From contig JAFAZM010000355.1 of NCBI GenBank assembly GCA_019239785.1, positions 1 to 13,818 of the forward strand: DNA of 13,818 bases. The letters are read 5' to 3'. Every line of letters begins with the position of its first letter. Position 1 is the first letter of the stretch. Below, piece after piece: positions 1-6,044 of the stretch. The position numbers and the translations under genes were made by a program. Below the pieces are notes generated by a model that saw only the letters and a list, made by a program, of their open reading frames with translations, made no database searches and was not told the origin of the DNA. Origin of the DNA: Sphingomonadaceae bacterium (GTDB lineage: Bacteria; Pseudomonadota; Alphaproteobacteria; Sphingomonadales; Sphingomonadaceae).

Positions 1-39
1 CCCCCTCACCCCAGCCCTCTCCCCGCCGGGGAGAGGGAG
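1..39. repeat. C/G-rich palindromic repeat, cut by the window edge
   Basis: A perfect 10-bp inverted repeat (CCCTCTCCCC at 15-24, GGGGAGAGGG at 28-37) with a 3-nt loop starts 3 nt beyond the stop codon of the TonB-dependent receptor gene. Beyond it (1-14) runs a CCCTCACCCC-type stretch that also occurs in the repeat at 10183-10285, so this is probably one end of the same family of intergenic palindromes. It could end transcription or protect the 3' end of the receptor mRNA, but there is no T-run after the stem, so it is not a standard intrinsic terminator. Confidence 0.6.
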
Positions 40-40
40 T

Positions 41-2389
41 CTAGAAATGCACCCCAGCGCGGACCATGAACGTGCGTGGGGCGCCGTAATAGACGGTGCG
101 GATGCTGCCGATGCTCGAAAATTCCTGGCCATCCGTCTTGTAGACCCTGTCGAACAAATTGTTGACGTAGAAGCCGAGGCTGTAGCGGCGGTCGTGCGTC
201 TCGTAGACCAGGCGCATGTCAACGAGCGCATAGCCATTCTGGAACAGGCCGTCGATCCGCGTGGTCGTGCCGATGATCGTGTTGTCGACCGCGAGCGCGC
301 TCTGCGAATGGTAGCGCATCTGCCCGCCGAGGGTAAGGAAGCCGTCCGAGCCCAGGTTCGACTCATATTGGGCGCCGACCCGCCAGGTCCATTTCGGGGA
401 GAAGGCCGGGGTCTGGAAGGCGCGGCTGCCGCCCGGGAAGCGGGTGTCGTTGAACACGTCGTAGCGCGCGTGCAGATAGCCGATCTGGGTATCGAACATC
501 AGGCCCGGCACCGACGGCGGCGTCCAGGAGGCCTCGACCTCGAAGCCGTAGGTGGTGAGCTTGCCCGCATTGATCACCGAGAGGACCGGCGAGGGCAGGC
601 CGGTCACCGCATCGGTGCCCGTCCCGGCGACCCGCGCCTGGAAGTCGCGATAATCGTTGTAGAAGCCGGTGACGTTGAGACGCACCCCGCCGGCGATGGT
701 CGAACGCACGCCCGCCTCGTAGGAGGTGACCTTCTCCGGCTGGTACTCCGTCCGCTCGGCGACCGAATTGGCGCGGCCGTTGAAGCCGCCCGACTGGAAG
801 CCCTGGGCGACGCGGGCATAGATCATCGCATTCGGGCTGAACGTATAGTCGATCGAACCCATCGGCGAGAAATTGTGCCAGGTGTCGCTGGTGTCGAACA
901 CGAACGGCGCGGCGCTGGTCAGCGGCGCGAAGGACGAGAAGGTCGAGGTGGTGCGGAAATAATCCTTGCGCTCGCTGGTGTAGCGGCCGCCGGCCGACAG
1001 CCGCAGGTGCGGGACCAGCTCGACGCTGACGTTGGCATAGGCCGCATAGCTCTTGGTGACGAGATCGTCGTCGATCGTCCGAAGGAAGGTCGGGTTGCCG
1101 AGCAGCGGGCCGAGCAGGTTGTTCGCATAGGCCTCCTGGTGCGAGATGATATGCTCGCGCAGATAATAGAGGCCGGCGACCGCCTGGACCGGGCCGGCAT
1201 TGTAATTGCCCTGCAATTCCTGGCTGAACTGGTTCTGGTCGACGCCGACGAAGACGTCGCCGACCTGCAGCTGGGTCGCGTCGATGTCGACATAATCCCT
1301 GGTGTGCAGCTCGCGATAGGCGGTGATCGAGCGCAGGGTCAGCGCGTCGGTGAGGTCGACCGAGGCGTTCACCGAGCCGCCATAATGGCGCAGCCGCGTC
1401 GAGTTCGGCAGGGTCGGCGTGGTGCGCCCGGTGAAGTCGTAGCTGGTCGGGTTGCTCGGCAGCGCCAGCGCCACGCCGCCGCCGACCAGGTAGGTCAGCG
1501 AATTGAGCGGCTGGCCGACGTTGAGATGGGCATCGTCGCGCGAATAGTCGCCGCTGATGTCGATCCGCACGTTGCTCGCCGGGGTGAGCGCGATCGTGCC
1601 GCGAATCGCCTCGGTATTCTTGTTGTTGTAGCCGCGGTCGAGCACCGCGTCCTGGACGTAATCGTCATGCTGCGCGTGCATCGCGGCGATGCCGATCGAG
1701 ACGCCGTTGGCGACCGGGCCGGAGACCGCCCCGCGCACGTCGAACTCGTTGTAGCTGCCGTAGGTCAGCGACAGGTCGGCGCGGAAGCTGTCGCCCGGCC
1801 GGCGGCTGACGAAGGAGAGCGCGCCGCCGATCGTGTTCTTGCCGTAGAGCGTGCCTTGCGGGCCGCGCAGCACCTCGACTCGCTGCAGGTCGAGCAGGTC
1901 GAGCTGGGTGCCGCGGATGCGGCTGTAATAGACGCCGTCGACATAGACGCCGACCGCCGGGTCGAAGGTCTGCAGCGCGTCCGGCTGGCCGATGCCGCGG
2001 ATGTAGATGTTGGTCGCGTTGGAGGAGCCGCGGCCCTGGACGATGTTGAGGTTCGGCACCGCGCCGGCCAGGCCGGTCGGGTCCTGCGCCTGGATACGCT
2101 CGAGGCTGCGCTCGCTGAACGCCGAGACCGAGGCCGGGACGTTCTGGAGATTCTCCTGGGTGCGGCGGGCGGTGACGGTGATCACCTCGCCGTTCGCGTC
2201 GACCGCCGGTCCCTGACCCTGGGCGGTGCCGCCCGCGGCGGTGGAGGCGGGCGGCTCGTTGGCGGGCGGCGTGCCCGCCTGGGTCGCGGCGGCGGCCGCC
2301 GTCGCCGCGTCGTCGGCGGCGAAGGCCGGAGTGGCGAAGGCGGCGAGCGCGATCGCGGCGCTGGACAGCTTCAGTTTATGGGTCTTCAT
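41..2389 (-). CDS. TonB-dependent outer-membrane receptor
   Basis: A 782-residue TonB-dependent receptor that would import a substrate across the outer membrane using energy passed on by TonB-ExbB-ExbD. Residues 1-24 form a signal peptide ending in ATPAFA. An Ala/Pro/Gly-rich linker follows, then a TonB-box-like EVITVTARR at 68-76. The plug domain (about 78-185) carries the family segment VEVLRGPQGTLYGKN, and the rest is a 22-strand-type barrel ending in the terminal Phe expected of an outer-membrane protein. The length is normal for the family. The reading frame is open well upstream, but the ATG at 2389 is chosen because it opens the signal peptide and has GAGGAG 7 nt before it; that site overlaps the stop codon of the upstream hydrolase, implying translational coupling. 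I see no siderophore- or cobalamin-specific feature. The general look is that of the iron-complex/pesticin-type receptors, expanded in sphingomonads and often used for organic substrates, so the ligand is unknown. Confidence 0.95.
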   Translation of the reverse strand: MKTHKLKLSSAAIALAAFATPAFAADDAATAAAAATQAGTPPANEPPASTAAGGTAQGQGPAVDANGEVITVTARRTQENLQNVPASVSAFSERSLERIQAQDPTGLAGAVPNLNIVQGRGSSNATNIYIRGIGQPDALQTFDPAVGVYVDGVYYSRIRGTQLDLLDLQRVEVLRGPQGTLYGKNTIGGALSFVSRRPGDSFRADLSLTYGSYNEFDVRGAVSGPVANGVSIGIAAMHAQHDDYVQDAVLDRGYNNKNTEAIRGTIALTPASNVRIDISGDYSRDDAHLNVGQPLNSLTYLVGGGVALALPSNPTSYDFTGRTTPTLPNSTRLRHYGGSVNASVDLTDALTLRSITAYRELHTRDYVDIDATQLQVGDVFVGVDQNQFSQELQGNYNAGPVQAVAGLYYLREHIISHQEAYANNLLGPLLGNPTFLRTIDDDLVTKSYAAYANVSVELVPHLRLSAGGRYTSERKDYFRTTSTFSSFAPLTSAAPFVFDTSDTWHNFSPMGSIDYTFSPNAMIYARVAQGFQSGGFNGRANSVAERTEYQPEKVTSYEAGVRSTIAGGVRLNVTGFYNDYRDFQARVAGTGTDAVTGLPSPVLSVINAGKLTTYGFEVEASWTPPSVPGLMFDTQIGYLHARYDVFNDTRFPGGSRAFQTPAFSPKWTWRVGAQYESNLGSDGFLTLGGQMRYHSQSALAVDNTIIGTTTRIDGLFQNGYALVDMRLVYETHDRRYSLGFYVNNLFDRVYKTDGQEFSSIGSIRTVYYGAPRTFMVRAGVHF

Positions 2390-2400
2390 GGTCGGTCTCC

Positions 2401-3240
2401 TCACGATTCGATGCTCTGGCTGATGCGGCCGCGGGACAGGCCGGCCGCGAAATCCCTCAGAATCTGGTTGAACAAGACTGGCTCCTCGAGGTGCGGCGCG
2501 TGGCCGGACCGGTCGAAGCGAACGGCGCGGGCGTCGGGCAAAGCCTCGACGAGATGGTCGGCGGTGTCGTCGCCGTAGAGGCGGCTGCGGCCGCCATGGA
2601 CGATCAGGGTCGGATGCTCGATCTTCTGCAGCAAGGCGCGCACGTCCTGGCGGACCAGGCTCGCCCAGACCGAGCCGATCGCGTCGGCATCGTTGCGGAC
2701 GAACTCGGCGCTCGCCCAGTCGGCGTCGGCGCGCCGGTCCGGCGCAACCGGCTGGGCGAAGATGCCCTGGCCGGCGCTTGCGGCGAAGCTCTCGAAATCG
2801 TCGCGGATCGCGATGCTGCGCGCCTCGCAGGCCTCGGGCGAGAGGCCGAGGTCCCATTCGGCGTCGTTGCGGACCCGCGCGGTCATGTCGACGACGACCG
2901 ACCCGGCGAAGCGCGAAGCGGCCGGACCGGACAGCACGTGCCAGAGCACGGTGGCGCCGAGCGACCAGCCCACCCCGATCGCGCCCTGAAGGTCGAGCGC
3001 CTCGGCGAGCGCCGAGACGTCGGCGGCGAGCTGCTCGACCGTCGGCCGCTCGCCGGCGCGGGCGGAAGCGCCGTGGCCGCGCAGATCGACCGCGATCACC
3101 CGGAAGTCCTTCGCCAGCTCGGCCTGGGCGCGGAAGAAGCCACCATGCGCCATCAGCCCGTGCAGCAGCACGAGCGGCGTGCCCTCGCCCTCGTCGCGAT
3201 AGGCGATTCGCGTCCCGTCCGATGCGGTGAAAAAGTTCAG
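2401..3240 (-). CDS. alpha/beta hydrolase, operon partner of the TonB receptor
   Basis: A cytoplasmic-looking alpha/beta-hydrolase-fold enzyme of about 279 residues. Numbered from the chosen start, the HG oxyanion turn is at 27-28 (LVLLHGLMAHGG), VDLRGHG is at 51-57, the nucleophile elbow GWSLG is at 91-95 with Ser93, a probable acid is Asp224 or Asp225 in YGDD, and the catalytic His is His247 in SGHAPH. All three triad positions are present. The class covers esterases, lactonases, C-C hydrolases and dehalogenases, and sequence alone does not choose between them. The start is uncertain: there is no in-frame ATG or GTG before the oxyanion turn. CTG at 3240 is preferred because GGAGG lies 5 nt before it and the protein then starts at the usual first strand (NFFTASDGTRIAY). 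The alternative is TTG at 3321 (306 residues), which has no ribosome-binding site and lies inside a palindrome. It ends 11 nt before the receptor start, so the two form an operon. Confidence 0.88.
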   Translation of the reverse strand: MNFFTASDGTRIAYRDEGEGTPLVLLHGLMAHGGFFRAQAELAKDFRVIAVDLRGHGASARAGERPTVEQLAADVSALAEALDLQGAIGVGWSLGATVLWHVLSGPAASRFAGSVVVDMTARVRNDAEWDLGLSPEACEARSIAIRDDFESFAASAGQGIFAQPVAPDRRADADWASAEFVRNDADAIGSVWASLVRQDVRALLQKIEHPTLIVHGGRSRLYGDDTADHLVEALPDARAVRFDRSGHAPHLEEPVLFNQILRDFAAGLSRGRISQSIES

Positions 3241-3300
3241 CTTCCCCTCCCGTACAGCGCCGCTTCTGCGGTTCTGAACGATCGGTTCCTGTGCCGAGAT

Positions 3301-3336
3301 GAAACCTGAGTCAATTATCAAGTTGATGACTGGTTC
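3301..3336. promoter_or_regulatory. AT-rich nested palindrome upstream of the hydrolase-receptor operon
   Basis: This stretch is much richer in A+T than its surroundings. It holds nested dyads on one approximate axis: ATCAAGTTGAT (3317-3327) is a perfect 11-mer palindrome around a central G, AGTCA (3309-3313) is complementary to TGACT (3327-3331), and GAAACC (3301-3306) nearly matches GGTTC (3332-3336). Spacing between the arms is uneven, so symmetry is imperfect. The site lies 60-96 nt upstream of the likely CTG start, which fits an operator overlapping the promoter. I could not settle on a -35/-10 pair here. Confidence 0.5.
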
Positions 3337-3431
3337 AACTTTTCCGGGAGCGATGCAATTGGGTGACACCCGGCGGTCGGAGGCGGGGCCGCGACGCAGC
3401 CGGGAGGCGCGGCTCGGCGCGGGCGAATGGC

Positions 3432-3800
3432 TCAGGCTAGGTTGAGCGGGAAGCCGCTGAACCGCTCGGCCCGGCAGCTGCCGCTGCGCAGGGTGGCAGT
3501 TTCGCCCTGAATCGTCGTGTCGGTGAACCGGTAGCCCGCCGGAAACACGGTAACGACATTGCTGCCGTCGTCGTCGTGCCGATCGCGCAGCACGATCGCG
3601 CCTTCGAAAACCGACGAGACCGATTCGACCGTCTCGCAGCCGTCGCTGCACCAGCGTCCGGAATCGAGGTCGATCCGGTAAGTGATCTCGAAGGGCTGGC
3701 CGACCTGCTCGGGCAAAGCGAGGCCGACCGGCCCGCTGCGCAGCATGCCGCTGCAGACCAGGTCGAAGGCGAGGGCGATCGGGACGGCCGCGCTGATCAC
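3432..3800 (-). CDS. small DLVC-type hypothetical protein (122 aa)
   Basis: A 122-residue protein of unknown function. It has a short hydrophobic N-terminus (ISAAVPIALAF), then FDLVCSG, a mid-protein segment YRIDLDSGRWCSDGC, and FSGFP near the end. This pattern resembles a family of small hypothetical proteins that I recall from sphingomonads, with FDLVC-G near the N-terminus, Y-IDL---G-WC---C and a C-terminal F-GFP; this is family memory, not a search. The four or more cysteines suggest a secreted, disulfide-bonded fold, although the N-terminus is a weak signal peptide. The start is GTG at 3800, with GAGG 5 nt upstream. It lies 25 nt after the DUF481 gene on the same strand, so the two are probably co-transcribed. 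Confidence 0.72.
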   Translation of the reverse strand: MISAAVPIALAFDLVCSGMLRSGPVGLALPEQVGQPFEITYRIDLDSGRWCSDGCETVESVSSVFEGAIVLRDRHDDDGSNVVTVFPAGYRFTDTTIQGETATLRSGSCRAERFSGFPLNLA

Positions 3801-3825
3801 CGCCGCCTCATGCGCCCGACGCCCT

Positions 3826-4782
3826 CTAGAATCCGTAAACGAAGGTCGCCCGGCTGGTCGTGTCGAGCGAGCGGACGTCCCGCAATATGTCGCGCTCGAA
3901 GCGCAGCTCGTAGGAGAGGCGCACGCGCAGCGGCCCGAGCACCGAGACGTCGAGCGCGGACAGGGCCCGGCCGCTGCCATTGTCGCGGTCGAGAGAGAAG
4001 GCGCCGTCCTGCTTGAACTCGAGCCGCGGCGTGGGCTTCCAGCTGAAGGCGAGCGAGGCACGGGCGGCGAGCGAGGAGAAATCGTCGCGGGCCCGCGCAT
4101 CGGTCCGCCGCCAGGCCGGACCGCCCTCGACCTCGACGTGCAGGCCCGGCCGGTCGAGCAGGGAATAGCCGGCGCCGAGCCCGGCCGTAATGCGGCTGTC
4201 GAAGCCGATGAACGGGTCGCGCTCATATTGGCCGAGGCCGAACAGATAGAGCCGCCGGTCGAGCAGCCGCCGTGCCTGCCAGCTCGCCGAGATCCGCTCC
4301 GCGGTGCGTTTGCCGTCGCTGTCCTGCAGCTCGGCCCGGGCATTGAGCTGGTGGACCCAGTCGATGCCGGTCCGCCGGGCGGAGAGCGCGCCGTACAGGC
4401 CGAAACTGTCGGTGCTGCCGGTGGCGCGGGAGGCGCCGAGCTCGATCTGGCCGTCCCATTCGCGCAAGAGGCCGGCACTGGCGATGCGGCTGCGCGCCGC
4501 CGCCGCCCGCTCGGCGTCGCGGGCGGCCATCTCGGCGAGGAAATGCTGCTGCACCGCCGCGATCTCCGCTGCCGCGGCGGGATGGGCGGCGATCGCGAAG
4601 CGGACCACGGTCGCGACTGCCTCGCGATCGCCGCTCGCCACCGCGGCGTCGATCACCGCGCGCACCTCGGCCGGGAGGGCGCCGGCGGTGGGGGACTCGG
4701 CCGCGGGCGGGGACGCGGGGCCGGCGGCGGGCGCGGCCGGCGTCGCGGCCGCTGCGGCGAGCAGGGCAAGGAAGGCGGACAT
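3826..4782 (-). CDS. DUF481 family outer-membrane beta-barrel protein
   Basis: A 318-residue protein of the DUF481 (YdiY-like, 'putative salt-induced outer membrane protein') family. Residues 1-20 are an Ala-rich hydrophobic signal-like segment. Residues about 20-105 form an Ala/Pro-rich, probably helical extension that includes a charged AARDAERAAAARSR stretch. The barrel begins near residue 109 (EWDGQIELGASRATGSTDSFGL), and the family segment RRLYLFGLGQYERDPFIGFDSR is present across two lines of strands. The protein ends in ATFVYGF, with the terminal Phe used for barrel insertion. The ATG start has AGGA 6 nt upstream. The role of the family is not settled; E. coli YdiY gave it the name. The N-terminal extension before the barrel is longer than in YdiY-type proteins and may be periplasmic. 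Confidence 0.85.
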   Translation of the reverse strand: MSAFLALLAAAAATPAAPAAGPASPPAAESPTAGALPAEVRAVIDAAVASGDREAVATVVRFAIAAHPAAAAEIAAVQQHFLAEMAARDAERAAAARSRIASAGLLREWDGQIELGASRATGSTDSFGLYGALSARRTGIDWVHQLNARAELQDSDGKRTAERISASWQARRLLDRRLYLFGLGQYERDPFIGFDSRITAGLGAGYSLLDRPGLHVEVEGGPAWRRTDARARDDFSSLAARASLAFSWKPTPRLEFKQDGAFSLDRDNGSGRALSALDVSVLGPLRVRLSYELRFERDILRDVRSLDTTSRATFVYGF

Positions 4783-4832
4783 CGCGGTCCTATCGCGGGC
4801 GAATGTGGCCGCTTGGTGACGACTCGGGGCCC

Positions 4833-5090
4833 TTAGCGGCCGCCGAGGCGGCCGAAGGCGAGGCCGCGCTGGGCCTCGGTGAAGTCGGGCGAGACGGATT
4901 TCATGTCGCGCCGCTCGATATTGGAGAGCAAAGCGACGACCTCTTCGAACGTGCCCTCTACCGCGACCTGCTGGCCGTCGAAGAAGACGTCGGTGAAGGC
5001 GCCGGCCGCGGAGCGCACGTGCGTCACCTGCTCCGGGTTGATCGCAACCCGGCCGCCGCCGCCCTTCTTCAATACGACGAACTTCGCCAC
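4833..5090 (-). CDS. small FlbD-like protein of unknown function (85 aa)
   Basis: An 85-residue protein. Its first 60 residues resemble the short beta-rich FlbD/LytTR-like fold: a first strand AKFVVLKK, then RVAINPEQVTHVRS, then FTDVFFDGQQVAVEGTFEEVVALLSNI. The C-terminal 25 residues look unstructured and include MKSVSPDFTEAQRGLAFGR. FlbD itself is a small flagellar-operon protein, but there are no flagellar genes here, so the likeness gives only a fold guess. The start is GTG at 5090, with GAGGAG about 10 nt upstream and AGGA closer. It is the first gene of a probable three-gene run: 50 nt separate it from the DUF481 gene. Confidence 0.7.
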   Translation of the reverse strand: MAKFVVLKKGGGGRVAINPEQVTHVRSAAGAFTDVFFDGQQVAVEGTFEEVVALLSNIERRDMKSVSPDFTEAQRGLAFGRLGGR

Positions 5091-5154
5091 GTCCTGCCGT
5101 CTCCTCGTTCGCGAGCGGATACGCCGATTTCGTTAACCGGGAGTTGCGCCGCCG

Positions 5155-5178
5155 GTCCTTCCGCCCCGCGGAAAGGAC
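5155..5178. repeat. 10-bp hairpin upstream of the FlbD-like gene
   Basis: GTCCTTCCGC (5155-5164) pairs with GCGGAAAGGAC (5168-5178) apart from one bulged A, with a CCC loop. There is no T-run on either side, so it is not an intrinsic terminator. It lies 65-88 nt upstream of the GTG start of the FlbD-like gene and may be in its leader or overlap its promoter. Confidence 0.55.
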
Positions 5179-5236
5179 GGCATAAGCGCGCGATTCCCGC
5201 ATTTGGGAGGTCTCCACGGACTTGCCTCGGCACCAC

Positions 5237-5376
5237 TCCTCCCCCCGAAGGGGAGGGGGACCGCCGCCGAAGGCGATGGTGGTGGGGTATCAGCGGTCGA
5301 AGCTCACCCGCAGGCGCTGATACCCCACCACCACGCCGCTGCGCGGCGCGGTTCCCCTCCCCTTCCAGGGGAGGAT
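5237..5376. repeat. 140-bp composite palindrome, copy A
   Basis: A long intergenic palindrome. Perfect 19-bp arms (5277-5295 and 5315-5333; core GGGGTATCAGCG and CGCTGATACCCC) flank a 19-nt centre. Outside them, GGGGAGGGGGACCGCC-type sequence on the left faces GGCGCGGTTCCCCTCCCC on the right, and each end folds on its own into a C/G hairpin (for example TCCCCTCCCC with its GGGGAGG partner). A second copy of exactly the same length lies at 8674-8813: the right halves (5314-5376 and 8751-8813) differ at 2 of 63 positions, while the centres (5296-5313) are unrelated. This is the structure of a REP/BIME-like element. No REP-associated transposase is in the window. Confidence 0.85.
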
Positions 5377-5409
5377 AGCTTGCGCAAAGCTGAAACTCGG
5401 TTCAAGTTC
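5377..5409 (+). promoter_or_regulatory. dyads upstream of the TetR gene, candidate operator
   Basis: Between repeat copy A and the TetR ribosome-binding site are AGCTT and AAGCT (5377-5381 and 5387-5391) around the perfect palindrome TTGCGCAA (5380-5387), then an imperfect dyad, GAAACT (5392-5397) facing AGTTC (5405-5409). The sites end 17 nt before the ATG, where a self-regulating TetR would bind. GGTTCAAGTT (5399-5408) differs at one of ten positions from GGTTCAACTT at 3332-3341. Placement supports an operator; identity of the bound protein is inference. Confidence 0.4.
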
Positions 5410-5426
5410 GGCCCGGGGAGGGACAG

Positions 5427-6044
5427 ATGAACGATCTCGGCCATGCCGCCGTTTCGGCCGACAAGGCGCCGCGCACCGAGCGCGGCCGGCGGACGGTGCG
5501 CAAATTGCTCGAGGCGGCGGCGCAGGAATTCGGCCAGCGCGGCTTCCACGAGGCCGCGATCACCGGGATCACCGCCCGCGCCGGCGTCGCGCTCGGCACC
5601 TTCTACACCTATTTCGAGAGCAAGGAGGAATTGTTCCGCGCTTTGGTGCGCGACATGAGCCAGGCGACCCGCGCCCATGTCGCCGAGGCGGTTCGCGGCG
5701 CGCCGGACCGGCTCGCCGCCGAGCGGCTCGGCCTCGCGGCCTTCATCGCCTTCACCCGCAAGCATCCCGAGCTCTACCGGATCATCGAGGAAGCGCAGTT
5801 CGTCGCGGAGGACGTCTATCGCGAACATTATCTGACCTTCGCCGAGGCCTATCGCCAAGGCCTCGCCGCGGCGAGCGCGCGCGGCGAGATCGTCGAGGGG
5901 CCGGACGAGCTGCGCGCCTGGGCCCTGATCGGGATGAGCGTCTTCCTCGGCATGCGCTACGGCATCTGGGCGGAGGACATGGATCCGGCCGAGATCGCCG
6001 ACCGCGCGATCGGCCTGGTCTCCGAAGGGCTGCGCAAGAGATGA
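5427..6044 (+). CDS. TetR/AcrR-family transcriptional regulator
   Basis: A 205-residue TetR-type repressor. The N-terminal DNA-binding domain spans about residues 20-72: helix 1 RTVRKLLEAAAQEFGQRGF, then the helix-turn-helix at about 44-63 (ITGITARAGVALGTFYTYF), followed by the usual SKEELF. The C-terminal ligand-binding and dimerisation domain includes FTRKHPELYRIIEEAQFV. The length is typical. The start has GGGAGGG a few nt before the ATG. Its stop overlaps the start of the acyl-CoA synthetase gene (ATGA, 6041-6044), so the two are translationally coupled. By analogy with TetR regulators that sit with acyl-CoA ligases, its ligand may be an acyl-CoA or the free acid used by the synthetase, and it probably controls its own operon through the dyads at 5377-5409. 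Confidence 0.93.
   Translation: MNDLGHAAVSADKAPRTERGRRTVRKLLEAAAQEFGQRGFHEAAITGITARAGVALGTFYTYFESKEELFRALVRDMSQATRAHVAEAVRGAPDRLAAERLGLAAFIAFTRKHPELYRIIEEAQFVAEDVYREHYLTFAEAYRQGLAAASARGEIVEGPDELRAWALIGMSVFLGMRYGIWAEDMDPAEIADRAIGLVSEGLRKR

Larger units (their letters stand above)
5091..5426. other. non-coding stretch between divergent units
   Basis: This 336-bp gap separates the minus-strand FlbD-like gene from the plus-strand TetR gene, so it must hold both promoters. It contains a 10-bp GC hairpin (5155-5178), the 140-bp composite palindrome (5237-5376) and small dyads just before the TetR start (5377-5409). I find no gene with a credible start and composition, and no confident -35/-10 pair. 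Confidence 0.7.

Noticed and set aside
47..2578. 843-residue open frame on the plus strand opposite the TonB receptor
   Set aside because: It is an antisense shadow in a GC-rich genome. The sequence is Arg/Ala/Asp/Val-rich without domains, while the minus strand encodes a complete receptor.
2390..2857. N-terminal extension of the TonB receptor frame up to 2857
   Set aside because: It runs through the hydrolase gene in another frame, is Arg/Pro-rich in the manner of a non-coding frame, and would bury the signal peptide. The ATG at 2389 has its own ribosome site.
5203..5430. Plus-strand frame through repeat copy A into the TetR upstream region
   Set aside because: It is made of the translated palindrome and has no ribosome site or domain.
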